Part shown: positions 41,814-52,475 of the stretch, one piece after another
Layout of the letters: every line of letters starts with the position of its first letter
How positions within the stretch are numbered: the first letter of the stretch is position 1
Source: Cyanodermella asteris
Taxonomy: Eukaryota; Ascomycota; Lecanoromycetes; Ostropales; Stictidaceae
Direction: 5' to 3'
Length of the DNA stretch: 64,000 bases
Assembly (NCBI GenBank): GCA_900618795.1
Contig: UYJD01000003.1
Location: 344,262-408,261 of the forward strand
Notes under the pieces: generated by a model
Told to the model about the DNA's origin: nothing
Databases searched by the model: none
What the model saw: only the letters and a program-made list of their open reading frames with translations
Translations under genes and position numbers: made by a program

Positions 41814-44104
41814 TCACATCATCATCAACCGTGTTGTTCGCCGCTCTGGATGTCGCCTGCCAGGGCCCAGGAGGTCGGTCTTTTTACTGTGCTTCTCGCA
41901 GTAGATTGCACCATCAAATTCAAAATAGTCGTGTCGCAGAATGAGGTGACATTCCTGTCGAGAAAGTCAATAACACGCTTCTATATATTGCGGAAACGAG
42001 CGATGCTTACCTTGCAAGTGAAACAATGAGGATGGAACTTCTTGAGTGCGTCTGTCTCCATATATGGCCCTTCAATTCCGCGGTCGCACACGGTGCACAA
42101 AGAGTCGTTGAGCGTATGGTAGTGTCTGTGGCAGTATGGATGATTGTCGATGACGTAGAAGTCTGCGGTCTGGAATGGCTCTTTGCACGTCCTGCACACA
42201 AAACACTGCTTGTGATAGCGGCCAGTGAGTCGACCATCTGCGGAGCTGACAGATTTGCCCATAATCACATCTCCACAGCCTCGACAATTCCCTTTGAATC
42301 CAGGCGTGGTAGGCCGACGCAGGGATCCGGCTGGCGAAGGTGGTACGTTTCCGTAAGGGTCGCCGGGTCGGATCGGGCGTGGCATATGAGGCAGACGTGG
42401 GGACATGGGTGATGTCGAAGGCGGAGAGCGCAACTGATCAGTTGGTGATCGCGCAGTAGACCCAGGAGAACCTCGTTCCGGTGCAGACCTCGGTGAGCGT
42501 GAGTTCTGGCGTTGCATCTCTTCCGAAGGCGATTGGGAGTCGGCTGTTGGAGCTCGAGTCTGAGCTGGAAGACGGTTCTGGGGTGGAGCATCGGCGGTTC
42601 TGGGTAATTCCAACTGAGCTGGCGTGTAGTTTGGACGACTGAAACTCTTTGCTGGCCCTCTACGACGCTGTTGCAGCGGAACTGGTGCAGCTGAAGGCGC
42701 AGGCGCGGGCGCCGACCCCAGTTCGGAAATCGATACGGGTTCGGTTCCTCGAGCGATGTCACTCAGCACTGAGTTGATGTTCTCTCCTCTTGGCAAGTCG
42801 TTCTGCATGGTGAATGAGGACGCGGACGTGGGCGGGCTGGATCGTGAGCTTGCGCTTTGGGCTACAGAGTAAGAAGATCCGTCTGAGGACGCCGACTCTC
42901 GTACTCTATTGCCAATTGACTCGTTGTCGCGCTCAGCAGGCCTTATTGTCGGGAGGTTGCTGAGAATATCATGGCCATGTTCTGCAGCATCTTCCTTCTC
43001 CGCAGCTTCCTCCGCCTCAACATGCTCCTGCATGTCAGGTAGTGCTGCTCGGGCTGGTAGGAGCGGGCTCTCAGGTAGAGCCGAATCTGTGTTCCACGGA
43101 TAAGGACGAGATTCTACTGCCGCCGACTGAACCTCAGGAACGAAGGTGGTTGACTCGTCATGGACATCATTCCTATGGCCACTTGCGCTTTGGCTTCGAG
43201 GAATGGCCAAGCCTAGCTCGTGGGCTGGCTTGCGAGCGCTACCGATGGCATCAAGAGGCTTTATGGCGGCAGAGAAACTCGGCTTCTTGAAGTGAGTCGA
43301 TCTCTGCGACGCTTGCCGGTGCATCTGTGCGGGTTCCTCGTGCAGCTCGGCAGCAGCGGAAGGCGGCGCGGTCAAGGGACTCATCGATTGGTGATCCAAT
43401 AATGGGTTGGGTGAATGCTCGGGTCGATTGGCTGGTAAGAATTCGCTCGGGCTGGGCGTGGGCAGCGGAGGCACAGGCTCATCGGGATCCATGTACGGTG
43501 ATGCTTGCTGACTTGACATGGAGCTCTTGCGAGGCCCAAACATGCCTCGAGGCAATGGCGACTGAGACACTGCTGGACTAGCAGAACGCGAAGCAGAGGT
43601 GCTGCTTGACCCCATCCTAGGACCCCTCGAACGATCCCGCGATTGACTCCGTGACACTGACTTGCTCCTCTCCCGGCCCTTCTTCGCCCGGTCTTCCCGC
43701 ACCTTCTTGGTCGGGAACAAGGGAAACGCACTGTCTTGTGGAATGCGCATTTCTGGAGAAGGAGATCGGTTGAAATGAGGAGCTGTTGCGCTTCGAGGCG
43801 GCATGCGGAATCGCCCACTTGCAGCAGAACCTGTTCTCGGAGGCCTCCCAAAAGGCGATGCTGATCTTATCTCGGCACTCAGTTGCGCAGGGGACATGAA
43901 TGACTCGTTCGCAGCAAAGGGGTCGATACGAGCGGGTGGAGCGAACTTCGGCAGCTTTCCAGGTAGAGGGCCGTTGCGATGCATGCTCAACGACGAAACC
44001 TGCCCAGAGAAGGAAGAAAGGGAAGACGAGCTTGGCTGTTGCATGTGTGACGCTGGATTGCCTGCGCTCGGCCGGTTGAGCTCTGCATTCAAATCGGTGG
44101 CCAT
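41814..44104 (-). CDS. Two-LIM-domain protein with a long disordered N-terminus (paxillin-like Pxl1 type)
   Basis: 744 residues, two exons: 44104-42011 and 41954-41814, with intron 42010-41955 (GTAAGC to CGACAG). Start is ATG 44104 (MATDLNAELN). About 600 residues of Ser/Pro/Arg-rich sequence come first, including an RS-like stretch (RERSKSVSRSQSRDRSRGP). LIM1 starts with CRGCGDVIMG at ~607 and closes with CHRHYH. LIM2 starts CTVCDRGIEGPY, passes HPHCFTCKECHLILRHDYF across the splice junction and ends YCEKH. The intron falls inside LIM2, so the second exon is needed for the zinc sites. In yeasts, proteins of this layout act in cell polarity and cytokinesis with Rho signalling; the role here is inferred. 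Confidence 0.88.
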
Positions 44105-47100
44105 GTCGACAGGATATTTAATTCCACCTCTTGATGAAAAACGCAAGCGCTTCCTTCGCCCGGCCCAGAGCGCGAATTTGCTGAAGATACGGCTACCACT
44201 GCATGTATTGGGTCGTTGACCTCGCGACGATGAAGAAGAGCGAGAAGCGACAAATGCGAGTTGGCCAATTAGTTAGAAACGAGTGTAAGGAGCGACTGGA
44301 AGCAAAAGAGTGTAGGTAGGCAAGAGAGTGGGCGGGTTGGTGTGAGAGTGGAATGGATTCGAGACGACGTCGACGCGGCAAAGTAAGAGACAGAAAATGC
44401 ACGGGCATGGAGAGAGCAGATCCGCAGTCTCGCGCTGGTGGCACGACGTATTTGCGTGTGCAGCGTCCACGAGTCAGGCGGTAGTGCCTAGCTTGGGGGA
44501 TACCTAATCAATAGGAACGACTGCTTCATTTCCTGGAAGGTCAGGCCGTCGGCGAGGAGCGGAAATCATGGTAGACATTGGATGCAGCATGAGCTCGAGC
44601 TCGGCGCTGCTGCTGATCGCTTAGCGGACGCGCCCGCTGATTGGAGCATTTCCGCAGGTCCGCCGCCGGCCCAGACGCCGCGCAACAGCGCAAATCCCAC
44701 TATTTCCCCTGAGCGTCCAAGGCGCCCTTGTCTAGCGTGTCTAGCAGCAGGCATGCTCCCGTTAGACCGCCGAGCACACGCTGACTTTTCCACCTCGACA
44801 TCGGGAACACCAATCACATTCTCCCGGGTTTCTTGCTGCTCCAACCCGATGTCTGCATCCCAACGCTAAGAATATCGCTCCCAGCATGGCAAAGTCACAT
44901 GGCGTCGGCGCATCTTAGCGCCTTCAATCGAAACACCATCTCGTGCTTTTTCCACTTCGCAAAAAGTGCTCTGTTGCGTCTGCCCGTTGCTATCTGCGCC
45001 AGGCGACTGGAACTCAGATAAGACCATGGAAGACACTGCCCTCCACGCAATGATCCCGGAGCCCGATCGCGCTCTGTGCTGCACGTTCTGGACTGGGCCA
45101 GAGGAGATCATCGATGCTTGGCTCGGAATTGCACACTACTGACTGCAGTCTACACACAGTAGTGAACAGGGAGTTTGGTGTCCCTGTGCTAATACAGGCC
45201 CAACACCATATCTGCATGGCGTGGCTGTTCCTTCACCAAGCCAACGTTACATGTGGCCTTTGTGGTGACATGTCTGATGTTGTGGCGTTGCCGCTCCCGC
45301 CGCTGTCAGATTATTATTACTACTACTGTCCCACGGGGGGGAAACGCCCGTTCGATGCCACGGCGGCGAGATCGACGGTTCGTCAATCGTCAGTAGGAGT
45401 TCTTCAGCGCTCTTGCTTCTGTACAGTCTTAGGCTTCCACCAGACTTGGATACCAAACCTTGGTCAGACACTCAACCGGACAAATAGTAAAGTACTTGTG
45501 TTGGGAGGACATAAGCCGCAAGGACTTTTAGCTACGTTATCTACTTGGTTGTCGAGCTGCGTGCTCGCTTGGCTGCTTCCTCGGATGCTTATCGAGGCTG
45601 TGGGTCCACGAATTACTTGGTGTACAGAACAGAAACAGGAAACCCTCAAACTTCGGTACTGGCAAGCAGAGCTCATGAATTGTACGATCCAGCAGCGATG
45701 TAGGAGATGTCGACTATAGACTTTCAAATCTCTTCTGCGGCTAGAGACTAGTATTCGCTTCGATGACCTCTCGACATGAAATGCTATCGTGCATCAAATG
45801 GCTGGAGATTGGGATGCACGTTGGTGGAATTTGCCATGAAGCTCCAGCTCGCGCGACAACCCACAAGTACTGACCGTTCTTGGAAATCAATGCACGTCCC
45901 GCCTCTGGTTGAGGCACGCGATACGATGAGACACGCCTGCATGCGGCCTGCATGTTGATCTTCGACTCTAATTGAACTGCTAACCGACAAGCAGCATGGG
46001 TCGGTTCATGCTGTCATACCGCATGCAAGACGCCCTAAATTTCCCCTCGTGACTGATTAAGTAAGAGATCCCGCAGCACCACAAGATTAGATCGGGTCTG
46101 CGTCTTGTCAAGAGCTTCACAATGAGAATTAGTACGTTCAGATAACACGGAGCATGGGGAAAGTGCCGGACATGGCCCCCCCTCAAATCTGGCGCCCCGC
46201 CACGAAACCTGAGCCACCAACTCAACATTCTTGCTTGGGATCAGGCCTCCTCTGACTCGATGGTTGGCGTGGGTGCTTGTGTAGGCTATAAATGACTGCC
46301 AGTCCAAGAAGAAATTCTCTGCCCCTAATCTCGGGTCAAGTACTGCTCCGTCCATGTCGAATATGAGAAGAGACTTAATCTAGGTTAAGCACTGGCGCTC
46401 TTCAACTCGTGCGTCTCGTTTGAGCACTGACAATACGAGTCTGCTGCGAAAATGGTAAGAGACGGATGAGAGCATTATGCATACAAGTCGTCGGCAAGCT
46501 CGACGACGGCAAGGAGTCCCGCGTGCGAGCACTTGAGGCAACTACTTTGAAGCCGCAACAACGTCGACTTCTAATTCATTGCTGCGAATGGGCACAAAAA
46601 CCATGATTACAGAGCGAAAAGTCGCCATTGGCTGACCACAATGGCCATGGAGAAAGCCACCATTTTATGCCGAAAAACACGGATTCGTGGTAAACGAGGG
46701 CTCGCGTGACCGAACATAAAGCACAAAATTATTTGCACACGCCGATTTCGCGGCTACACCCAGCTGCCGGCACCGGGGCAGTAATAACGTTTTGCGGGTC
46801 TGAGCATGGTGGGGCGGCTGCAGTGCTCAGTGCTCGCCGCCCACACGAATACATAAAATCAATTTACCCGTCTCTCAACTGCTTGGCCACCTCAATCGCA
46901 ATATTTCCGACCGACAAGCAAGCAGATCGCATTCCCGTGCGATCGTGAATACCGGCAAACTGTTTTCCAATCTTCTCAACTCGTGAGTATTCGCCGCCAG
47001 ATGGAAGCATCGGTCACTCATGTTTTCAGGACCCACCACCCGTACAACGGTGGAAAACGCGCTTCCGCCACGGGTGGTGCAGGAGAATTACCTGCCGAGA

Positions 47101-47138
47101 AGTAAAAGGAAATCTGACTGATCATCGAAACTCTCATA
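44105..47138. other. 3-kb intergenic region between divergent genes, no gene seen
   Basis: Separates the LIM gene (-) from INO1 (+). The longest open frame (45114-45719, +, 201 codons) has no recognisable domain and no coding-like composition. A short TTA/TAC repeat lies near 45311-45328. The last ~250 nt hold the INO1 promoter; I looked for the yeast inositol element core CATGTGAAAT and did not find it. Confidence 0.6.
46983..47029 (+). other. Possible 5'-UTR intron of INO1
   Basis: GTGAGT at 46983 and TTTTCAG ending at 47029 give a 47-nt stretch of typical local intron length, 109 nt before the ATG. It could equally be chance; no coding constraint tests it. Confidence 0.35.
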
Positions 47139-48734
47139 ATGGCTCCCCACGCGAATGGCGATGCCAACGGCTCCAACCATACAAATGGTACTTCTGCCAA
47201 GCCGCTGTTCACCGTTGACTCTCCCAACGTTCAATATACCGACGAGAGCATTGTCAGCCGGTACAACTACAGAACGACCAGCGTGAGCAAAGCTGCCAAC
47301 GGTTCGTATGTCGCTATTCCAAAGGAGACCGCGTACGACTTCAAGGTCGACCGCAAGGTTGGCAAGGTAGGAATGATGCTTGTGGGTCTTGGTGGCAACA
47401 ACGGAGCGACCGTGACCGCCGGTATCTTGGCCAATCGTCATGGCCTATCCTGGGAGACGCGAGAAGGTACACGAGCTGCCAACTACTATGGCTCCCTCGT
47501 AATGGCATCCACCATGAAGCTGGGAACGGACATGAAGACCGGAAAGGAAGTCAACATCCCCTTCCACGATGTCTTACCAATGGTTCACCCGAATGATCTT
47601 GTCATTGGCGGATGGGACATCAGCAAGATGGACATGGCCAGCGCCATGGACCGTGCCGCCGTACTTGAGCCGACTCTCAAGGGTCTGGTCCGCAAGGAGA
47701 TGGCTGCCATGGTACCATTACCGTCCGTCTACTATCCAGACTTCATCGCCGCAAACCAGGAAGATAGGGCCGACAACGTGCTGGATGGCTCCAAAGCCTC
47801 CCTGGCTCATGTGGAGAAGATCAGAGAGGATATTCGCAATTTCAAAAGCGCAAATGGGCTGAGCAAGGTCATTGTACAGTGGACCGCCAACACGGAGCGC
47901 TACGCAGACATCCTGGAGGGCATCAACGACACAGCCGACAACCTGATGCGAGCCATCGAGAACGGGCACGAAGAGGTGTCTCCCTCTACCATCTTCGCAG
48001 TCGCGTCAATCCTCGAGAATGCTCCGTTCATCAATGGCTCGCCTCAAAACACCTTTGTACCGGGATGTATCCAGCTGGCTGAGAAACACAATGCCTTCAT
48101 TGGCGGGGACGACTTCAAATCTGGACAGACGAAGATGAAGTCCGCTCTTGTTGATTTCATGATCAATGCTGGCTTGAAGCTCACTTCGATTGCAAGCTAC
48201 AACCACTTGGGCAACAATGACGGCAAGAACCTCAGCTCGCAGAAGCAGTTCAGGTCTAAGGAGATCTCCAAGTCCAACGTCGTAGACGACATGGTCGAGG
48301 CCAACAATGTTTTATACAAGCCAGGAGAGCATCCCGATCACACTGTCGTGATCAAGTATATGCCAGCTGTCGGAGATAACAAGCGTGCTCTAGACGAGTA
48401 CTACGCCGAGATCTTCATGGGTGGCCATCAGACTATCAGCCTGTTCAACGTCTGCGAGGACTCGCTTCTTGCATCGCCTCTGATCATTGATCTGGTCGTC
48501 ATTGCCGAGCTCATGACCCGTGTACAGTGGAGACTGGCTGGAAGCGATGATTGGAAGTCTTTCCACAGCGTCTTGAGCGTGCTTAGCTTCATGCTGAAGG
48601 CTCCGTTGACGCCACCCGGCACGCCCGTCATCAATGCCCTTGCCAAACAACGCAGCGCGCTCACCAACATTTTCCGTGCCTGTGTCGGACTTGAGCCAGA
48701 GTCTGACATGACGTTGGAACACAAGCTATTCTGA
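47139..48734 (+). CDS. ino1: Inositol-3-phosphate synthase
   Basis: 531 residues, no intron, full family length. Converts glucose-6-phosphate to myo-inositol-3-phosphate with enzyme-bound NAD, the committed step of inositol synthesis; cytosolic. The NAD-binding glycine-rich loop GLGGNNGATVTAGI lies at ~83-96. Other signatures are LVIGGWDISKMDMASAMDRA, a VQWTANTERY segment, NTFVPGC, FIGGDDFKSGQTKMKS, the catalytic region SYNHLGNNDGKNLS near 354, YKPGEHPDHTVVIKYMPAVG and LTPPGTPVINALAKQR near the C-terminus. The N-terminus has an Asn/Gly-rich extension typical of filamentous fungi. Confidence 0.97.
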   Translation: MAPHANGDANGSNHTNGTSAKPLFTVDSPNVQYTDESIVSRYNYRTTSVSKAANGSYVAIPKETAYDFKVDRKVGKVGMMLVGLGGNNGATVTAGILANRHGLSWETREGTRAANYYGSLVMASTMKLGTDMKTGKEVNIPFHDVLPMVHPNDLVIGGWDISKMDMASAMDRAAVLEPTLKGLVRKEMAAMVPLPSVYYPDFIAANQEDRADNVLDGSKASLAHVEKIREDIRNFKSANGLSKVIVQWTANTERYADILEGINDTADNLMRAIENGHEEVSPSTIFAVASILENAPFINGSPQNTFVPGCIQLAEKHNAFIGGDDFKSGQTKMKSALVDFMINAGLKLTSIASYNHLGNNDGKNLSSQKQFRSKEISKSNVVDDMVEANNVLYKPGEHPDHTVVIKYMPAVGDNKRALDEYYAEIFMGGHQTISLFNVCEDSLLASPLIIDLVVIAELMTRVQWRLAGSDDWKSFHSVLSVLSFMLKAPLTPPGTPVINALAKQRSALTNIFRACVGLEPESDMTLEHKLF

Positions 48735-49124
48735 TTGTGCTAGGGATAGATGACGCATGCATCGTCAGGGCTTTCGCAACAGCCCGGGGGTCTTGGGCAG
48801 TTTCAACAACGCATGTCCGTCCATTCTTTTGATCTTTGGGTCGTATGAGATACCATTTATTCTTTGACTTTTGCGAACGTATGCTGATGATCTATGTGTT
48901 CGTGCTTGAGATCAAAAATTGACATACGCGCTTTCCGCATGAAAACCCCCCAAGCACGCCGTAAACTGGAATTTAGTCATGTTCGCGCCTTCCTCGTCGT
49001 AGCCCCCTCGCCACCACATGTGCTAGATCTGCTCGCGCCATCTGTCGTGGCGAAGCCTTTGGCAACTGTACTCTGATGAATCGGACCAACACTCCATCAT
49101 TAACTTAACATGTAAATAAATACG
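48735..49124 (+). other. Intergenic spacer
   Basis: 3' UTR of INO1 and the promoter of the next gene on the same strand. No gene recognised. Confidence 0.6.
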
Positions 49125-50744
49125 ATGCACCAGCCTTCCATTCAGCAGTTCTACCCGCGTCAGACACAGCATGCCTTTGCTGGTAGTGTCGAAGGTATGC
49201 CCGCCGCTCCATCTCACAACCCTCGAGAGGATAATGAGGCCGCTGCTGGCAAGCCATCTCTTGGTGGCGCTGGACGAGACGAGCTTGACGTGTGTGATCT
49301 GGAGCCTGGTCAGTGTGCATCCCAGAAACCGAATATAATTCTTTGGCTTCAGCTAATCATGTCATCTGCATAGGACCTGTGTTTGCCATCTTGACATGTC
49401 GAATTATCGCTCTTCAAAACCGAAGGTCCATCAGCACGTCACCTGAGTCTCTCGGATCCGCTGGTCACTGGCGAATCTGTGCCAAGGACAATACAGGAGC
49501 TTTGACGATTCTCCTCTACTATTACACGAGGCAATATCAGCTTGTTCTCGGGAGTCTCGTCCGTATCAGCATCTCACATGTCTCTCATGGCAACTCTAAG
49601 ATTCACGTATACAGCTGTACTTCGTCGTTCACATCCATATTTCCGGAACGAGACAGGTCTTGCTCTTTCGAGGTCATCGAAGACCGGCAATCGTGCCGCC
49701 AGCCACTGCTAACCTCTCATGGTCGTTTCAAGCGAATCACGGCCACACTCGCAGAACTCCTGCGAGAAGATTCTGGCATGACAAACGTATCAGTGCTCGT
49801 TTGCGTCAAAAGTATCGGGCCCAAAATCGAGCGAATGGTGAAGGATCGGAGCGGCGAAGAGCGTAAGGCTGCAGTGACAGAGGTCCGCATTTTTGACCGC
49901 ACCGGAAGCTCGGTCATATCCTTCTGGAATGACCTTGCCGCATCGCCGTCTTGCTGGAGGGCCAGTGATACAATCCTTCAAATCTACTCACCGGGACTGG
50001 ATCCGTCGAAAACTGCTCTGCGTATCACTGGGAGTACCTATATCGACGTCGATCCCGCCGAGATGGAAGCGGCTGAGTTGAAGGCTTGGGCAAACAGAAG
50101 GACCAGGCCAGGAAAGAAAGATTGTTCTGAGCCACTGAGCTCCACTTTCGACGTCGAAGCAGCCTTGTCCGCGCAAAGGAAGATTCTCTTCACCGTCGCG
50201 TCGATAAATGAGTGGTAGGGCGTCTTTCAGCGATCCTTGCTTTGCCAGCTAACATACGCAGGGCTAGGGCAACGCCGGCTGGGACAACAGTGATGGGCTA
50301 CTTCAGTTTGATTATATTAGAGCTCAACATTTGCGAACTTCGCGTTGATCGAAGACTTTGCGTTTCGGAATGGTAGGTCTGGAAGCGTAGATTCAATCAT
50401 GAGGTGAAAGCTTTGATTAACAAGATCCCAGCTGTGGCATTCCGCTCTCTTCAAACTCCGTCACTGCGAAATGCAGACAATGCAATACAAAGATATCTCT
50501 TCGGCTGAATCCAGGTATGGTCGGCACGTTGATTGACGAAACTGGGTCCATAAGTCCCGGAAGCCTCCTCTGGACGGACAGGGCGTGGACGGAATTCCTT
50601 GGACGCGGGCCTGAAGACCTCACTCGCCAAGATGGGAAGTCTTTGCGAAGCTTGGAAGCTAGGATGTTGCACGTGCGACTAGCGTTCCTGCTCGGCTGGG
50701 AAACTAGTCGAAAAAAGCTGACAGTGCTTTCGGTCATGCCTTGA
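49125..50744 (+). CDS. RPA1/MEIOB-like OB-fold protein with an N-terminal PCNA-binding (PIP) motif
   Basis: 482 residues over four exons: 49125-49308, 49374-50214, 50262-50372 and 50432-50744. Every intron is GT-AG with a good branch site (GCTAAT, GCTAAC, GATTAAC), and the total (1449 nt) is a whole number of codons. Residues 3-10, QPSIQQFY, fit the canonical PIP box QxxIxxFF/FY. Two stretches look like OB folds (~62-130, with AILTCRIIALQ; ~180-290, with VSVLVCVKSIGPK, TEVRIFDRTGSSVISFWND). The C-terminal part resembles the RPA1 large-subunit C domain: a possible zinc ribbon (Cys 375, 379, 380, 393, 396; AKCRQCNTKISLRLNPG), then GTLIDETGSISPGSLLWTDR and LLGWE. By this architecture it should bind single-stranded DNA. 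The true RPA1 is larger, so this is a paralogue or MEIOB relative; exact identity uncertain. Confidence 0.72.
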
Positions 50745-51133
50745 AGTCACTTCTCGCCATTTTCCAGAAGTCTTTGTCCTTGGAAGCTCTGTTTTAGCGT
50801 CACACAACAGAGTATCCACCTTTATACGGCGAAGTGTCGGCGGTCTGCAATGCAAGTGGGTCAATGGACACCAGGAACCATACACGTCAAGACCGCGGTT
50901 TCTTGACGACATGCTTCGGATTTGCTTTGCAATGTATGTATTTTTTGTAGATGATAGCTTGCCGCTATATAGCTCAGCAATAGAATACCTTCCACCGGTT
51001 CAAACATACCTTGGCATACCCAAATCCTCCTCTTTGATTTTGTTTTATTTGATTTTTGATTTTTTTTGCAGCTGCTGAATCCGCGTTGTTGCCATCAATA
51101 ATGCATGGTCGACGAAACAGCTCAACGAACGTC
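50745..51133. other. Intergenic, convergent 3' regions
   Basis: Between the OB-fold gene (+) and the small mitochondrial protein gene (-). A T-rich stretch lies near 51036-51070. No gene. Confidence 0.6.
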
Positions 51134-51558
51134 TCAGGTGCCACCTTTCTAAATTCCAAGTCAGCGAGTCTAAGCAAAATGCGCCGTGCGCTAAAGACCA
51201 TACTCACACCACCACGCTCGTCCTGCATGCCAATGACGGGTCCCGGCGCTTTCGTCGTCTGTGCCGCTTTCTTATTGGCGCCACCAGGGTCTCTCTGCGA
51301 AGTAGCCGCACTAACACTCGAATCTCCCGATTGCCGGTCACGCTGGCCCTGAGCGGATGCCGCAGAGTGGATGTCCAGCTCGTCCTTGGAGTTGGTGACA
51401 TGCTGAGAAGTGGTCTTGCCCGTGTGTCCCGCCGAGGCCGACGCATTGTAGTCTCGGGCGGGCGAATCCGTGGTCTTGGGCTCCTTTGTAAGCCGCGTCG
51501 TCGTGGAGAGTGAGCGACGAGCCGGGCTGCTGAGGCTGGATCTGAGAACACGCTGCAT
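51134..51558 (-). CDS. Small mitochondrial-targeted hydrophilic protein, function unknown
   Basis: 121 residues in two exons: 51558-51208 and 51148-51134. The intron, 51207-51149 (GTGAGT to TTTAG), leaves a last exon of only 15 nt that turns the end into QDERGGKGGT. The N-terminus MQRVLRSSLSSPARRSLSTT is Arg/Ser/Leu-rich without acidic residues, typical of a mitochondrial presequence with a likely cleavage near RRSLS. The mature part is disordered and rich in Ser/Ala/Gly/Lys (TNSKDELDIHSAASAQGQRD; GPVIGMQDERGG). The ending GM-DERGG-KG is one I have seen in other ascomycete small mitochondrial proteins, but I cannot give a function. Confidence 0.72.
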
Positions 51559-52475
51559 GATGGGCGCTGGTAGGTGGATCTGATGGTCAACGAGGAAGAT
51601 TCGGCTCGTGTCACGGGATCGACAAATGTTTTTCTCAGTCGTAAGGAAGATTTGGATGGAAGATGAAGCTGGGAAGTGGTTGAAATAGCTTCAACAATTA
51701 CTGGTGACATGGAAGCTGGCATGCGCCGAGCTCTGAGAAGCTCATAATGATGACATCAAGACAGGCGGACCCTTCAAACGTGAAAGGAACTGTCAGTGTG
51801 TTACAGGGGCAGCACGTCCCGAACCTCCATTGAGCGGTCAGACCAGCATTGATTGATACCCTGCTCAATGATCATGATTTGTTCGTTGACGCATAGCCGT
51901 GTTTTTTCGTGATTCGGTTGCAAGTCTGCCAGCAGGGAAAGGTGTGGCCATGAGCCAAGTCTTCGGCACCTCGGAACTTTTGTGCCGTTTGTGATAGCCC
52001 AACCGATATTTCACTCCACTGTTAGAGATGCTACATTCCACTGACTGTCAATTGTTCTGCAAGACGGTTGTCCAGCGTACGTAGAAGGTTGATTAAATAG
52101 AGTGAATCGTTCAGCACCTGCGTTTTGTCCGTTGGTCCATATCTGGCAGCGTCGTGATCTAAATTTAGCAAAGCCAAATTAACACCAAAACAATTATGAT
52201 GGACAATACTTTGGGCTGACTCGGTAAGAAGATCAGTTCGATACCTGCAATAAACAGTTTTTGTTCTAAAAGTTCACAGGACAGCTACCTCTGAGCCTGA
52301 TATGCGTGTCAGACTCAACCAAGGTAAATCCGTTCTTGGGCGGCTTTCCAAAAGTGTCGCAAACCCTCGCAGAGGTACGAGAGAGGCTCTGGCAGTCGCG
52401 GAACCTTCTTTTGGTTCCAACCAATGAACGATATCGGTACCTACGGTAGCAGTACTATCACAGGAAAACATCACC
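51559..52475. other. Intergenic between divergent genes
   Basis: Should hold promoters for the small mitochondrial protein (-) and the SET gene (+). No gene recognised. Confidence 0.6.

Noticed and set aside
45114-45719. 201-codon open frame (+) in the 3-kb gap before INO1
   Set aside because: No domain, no conserved-looking motif, a run of Tyr from a simple repeat, and no supporting splice sites.
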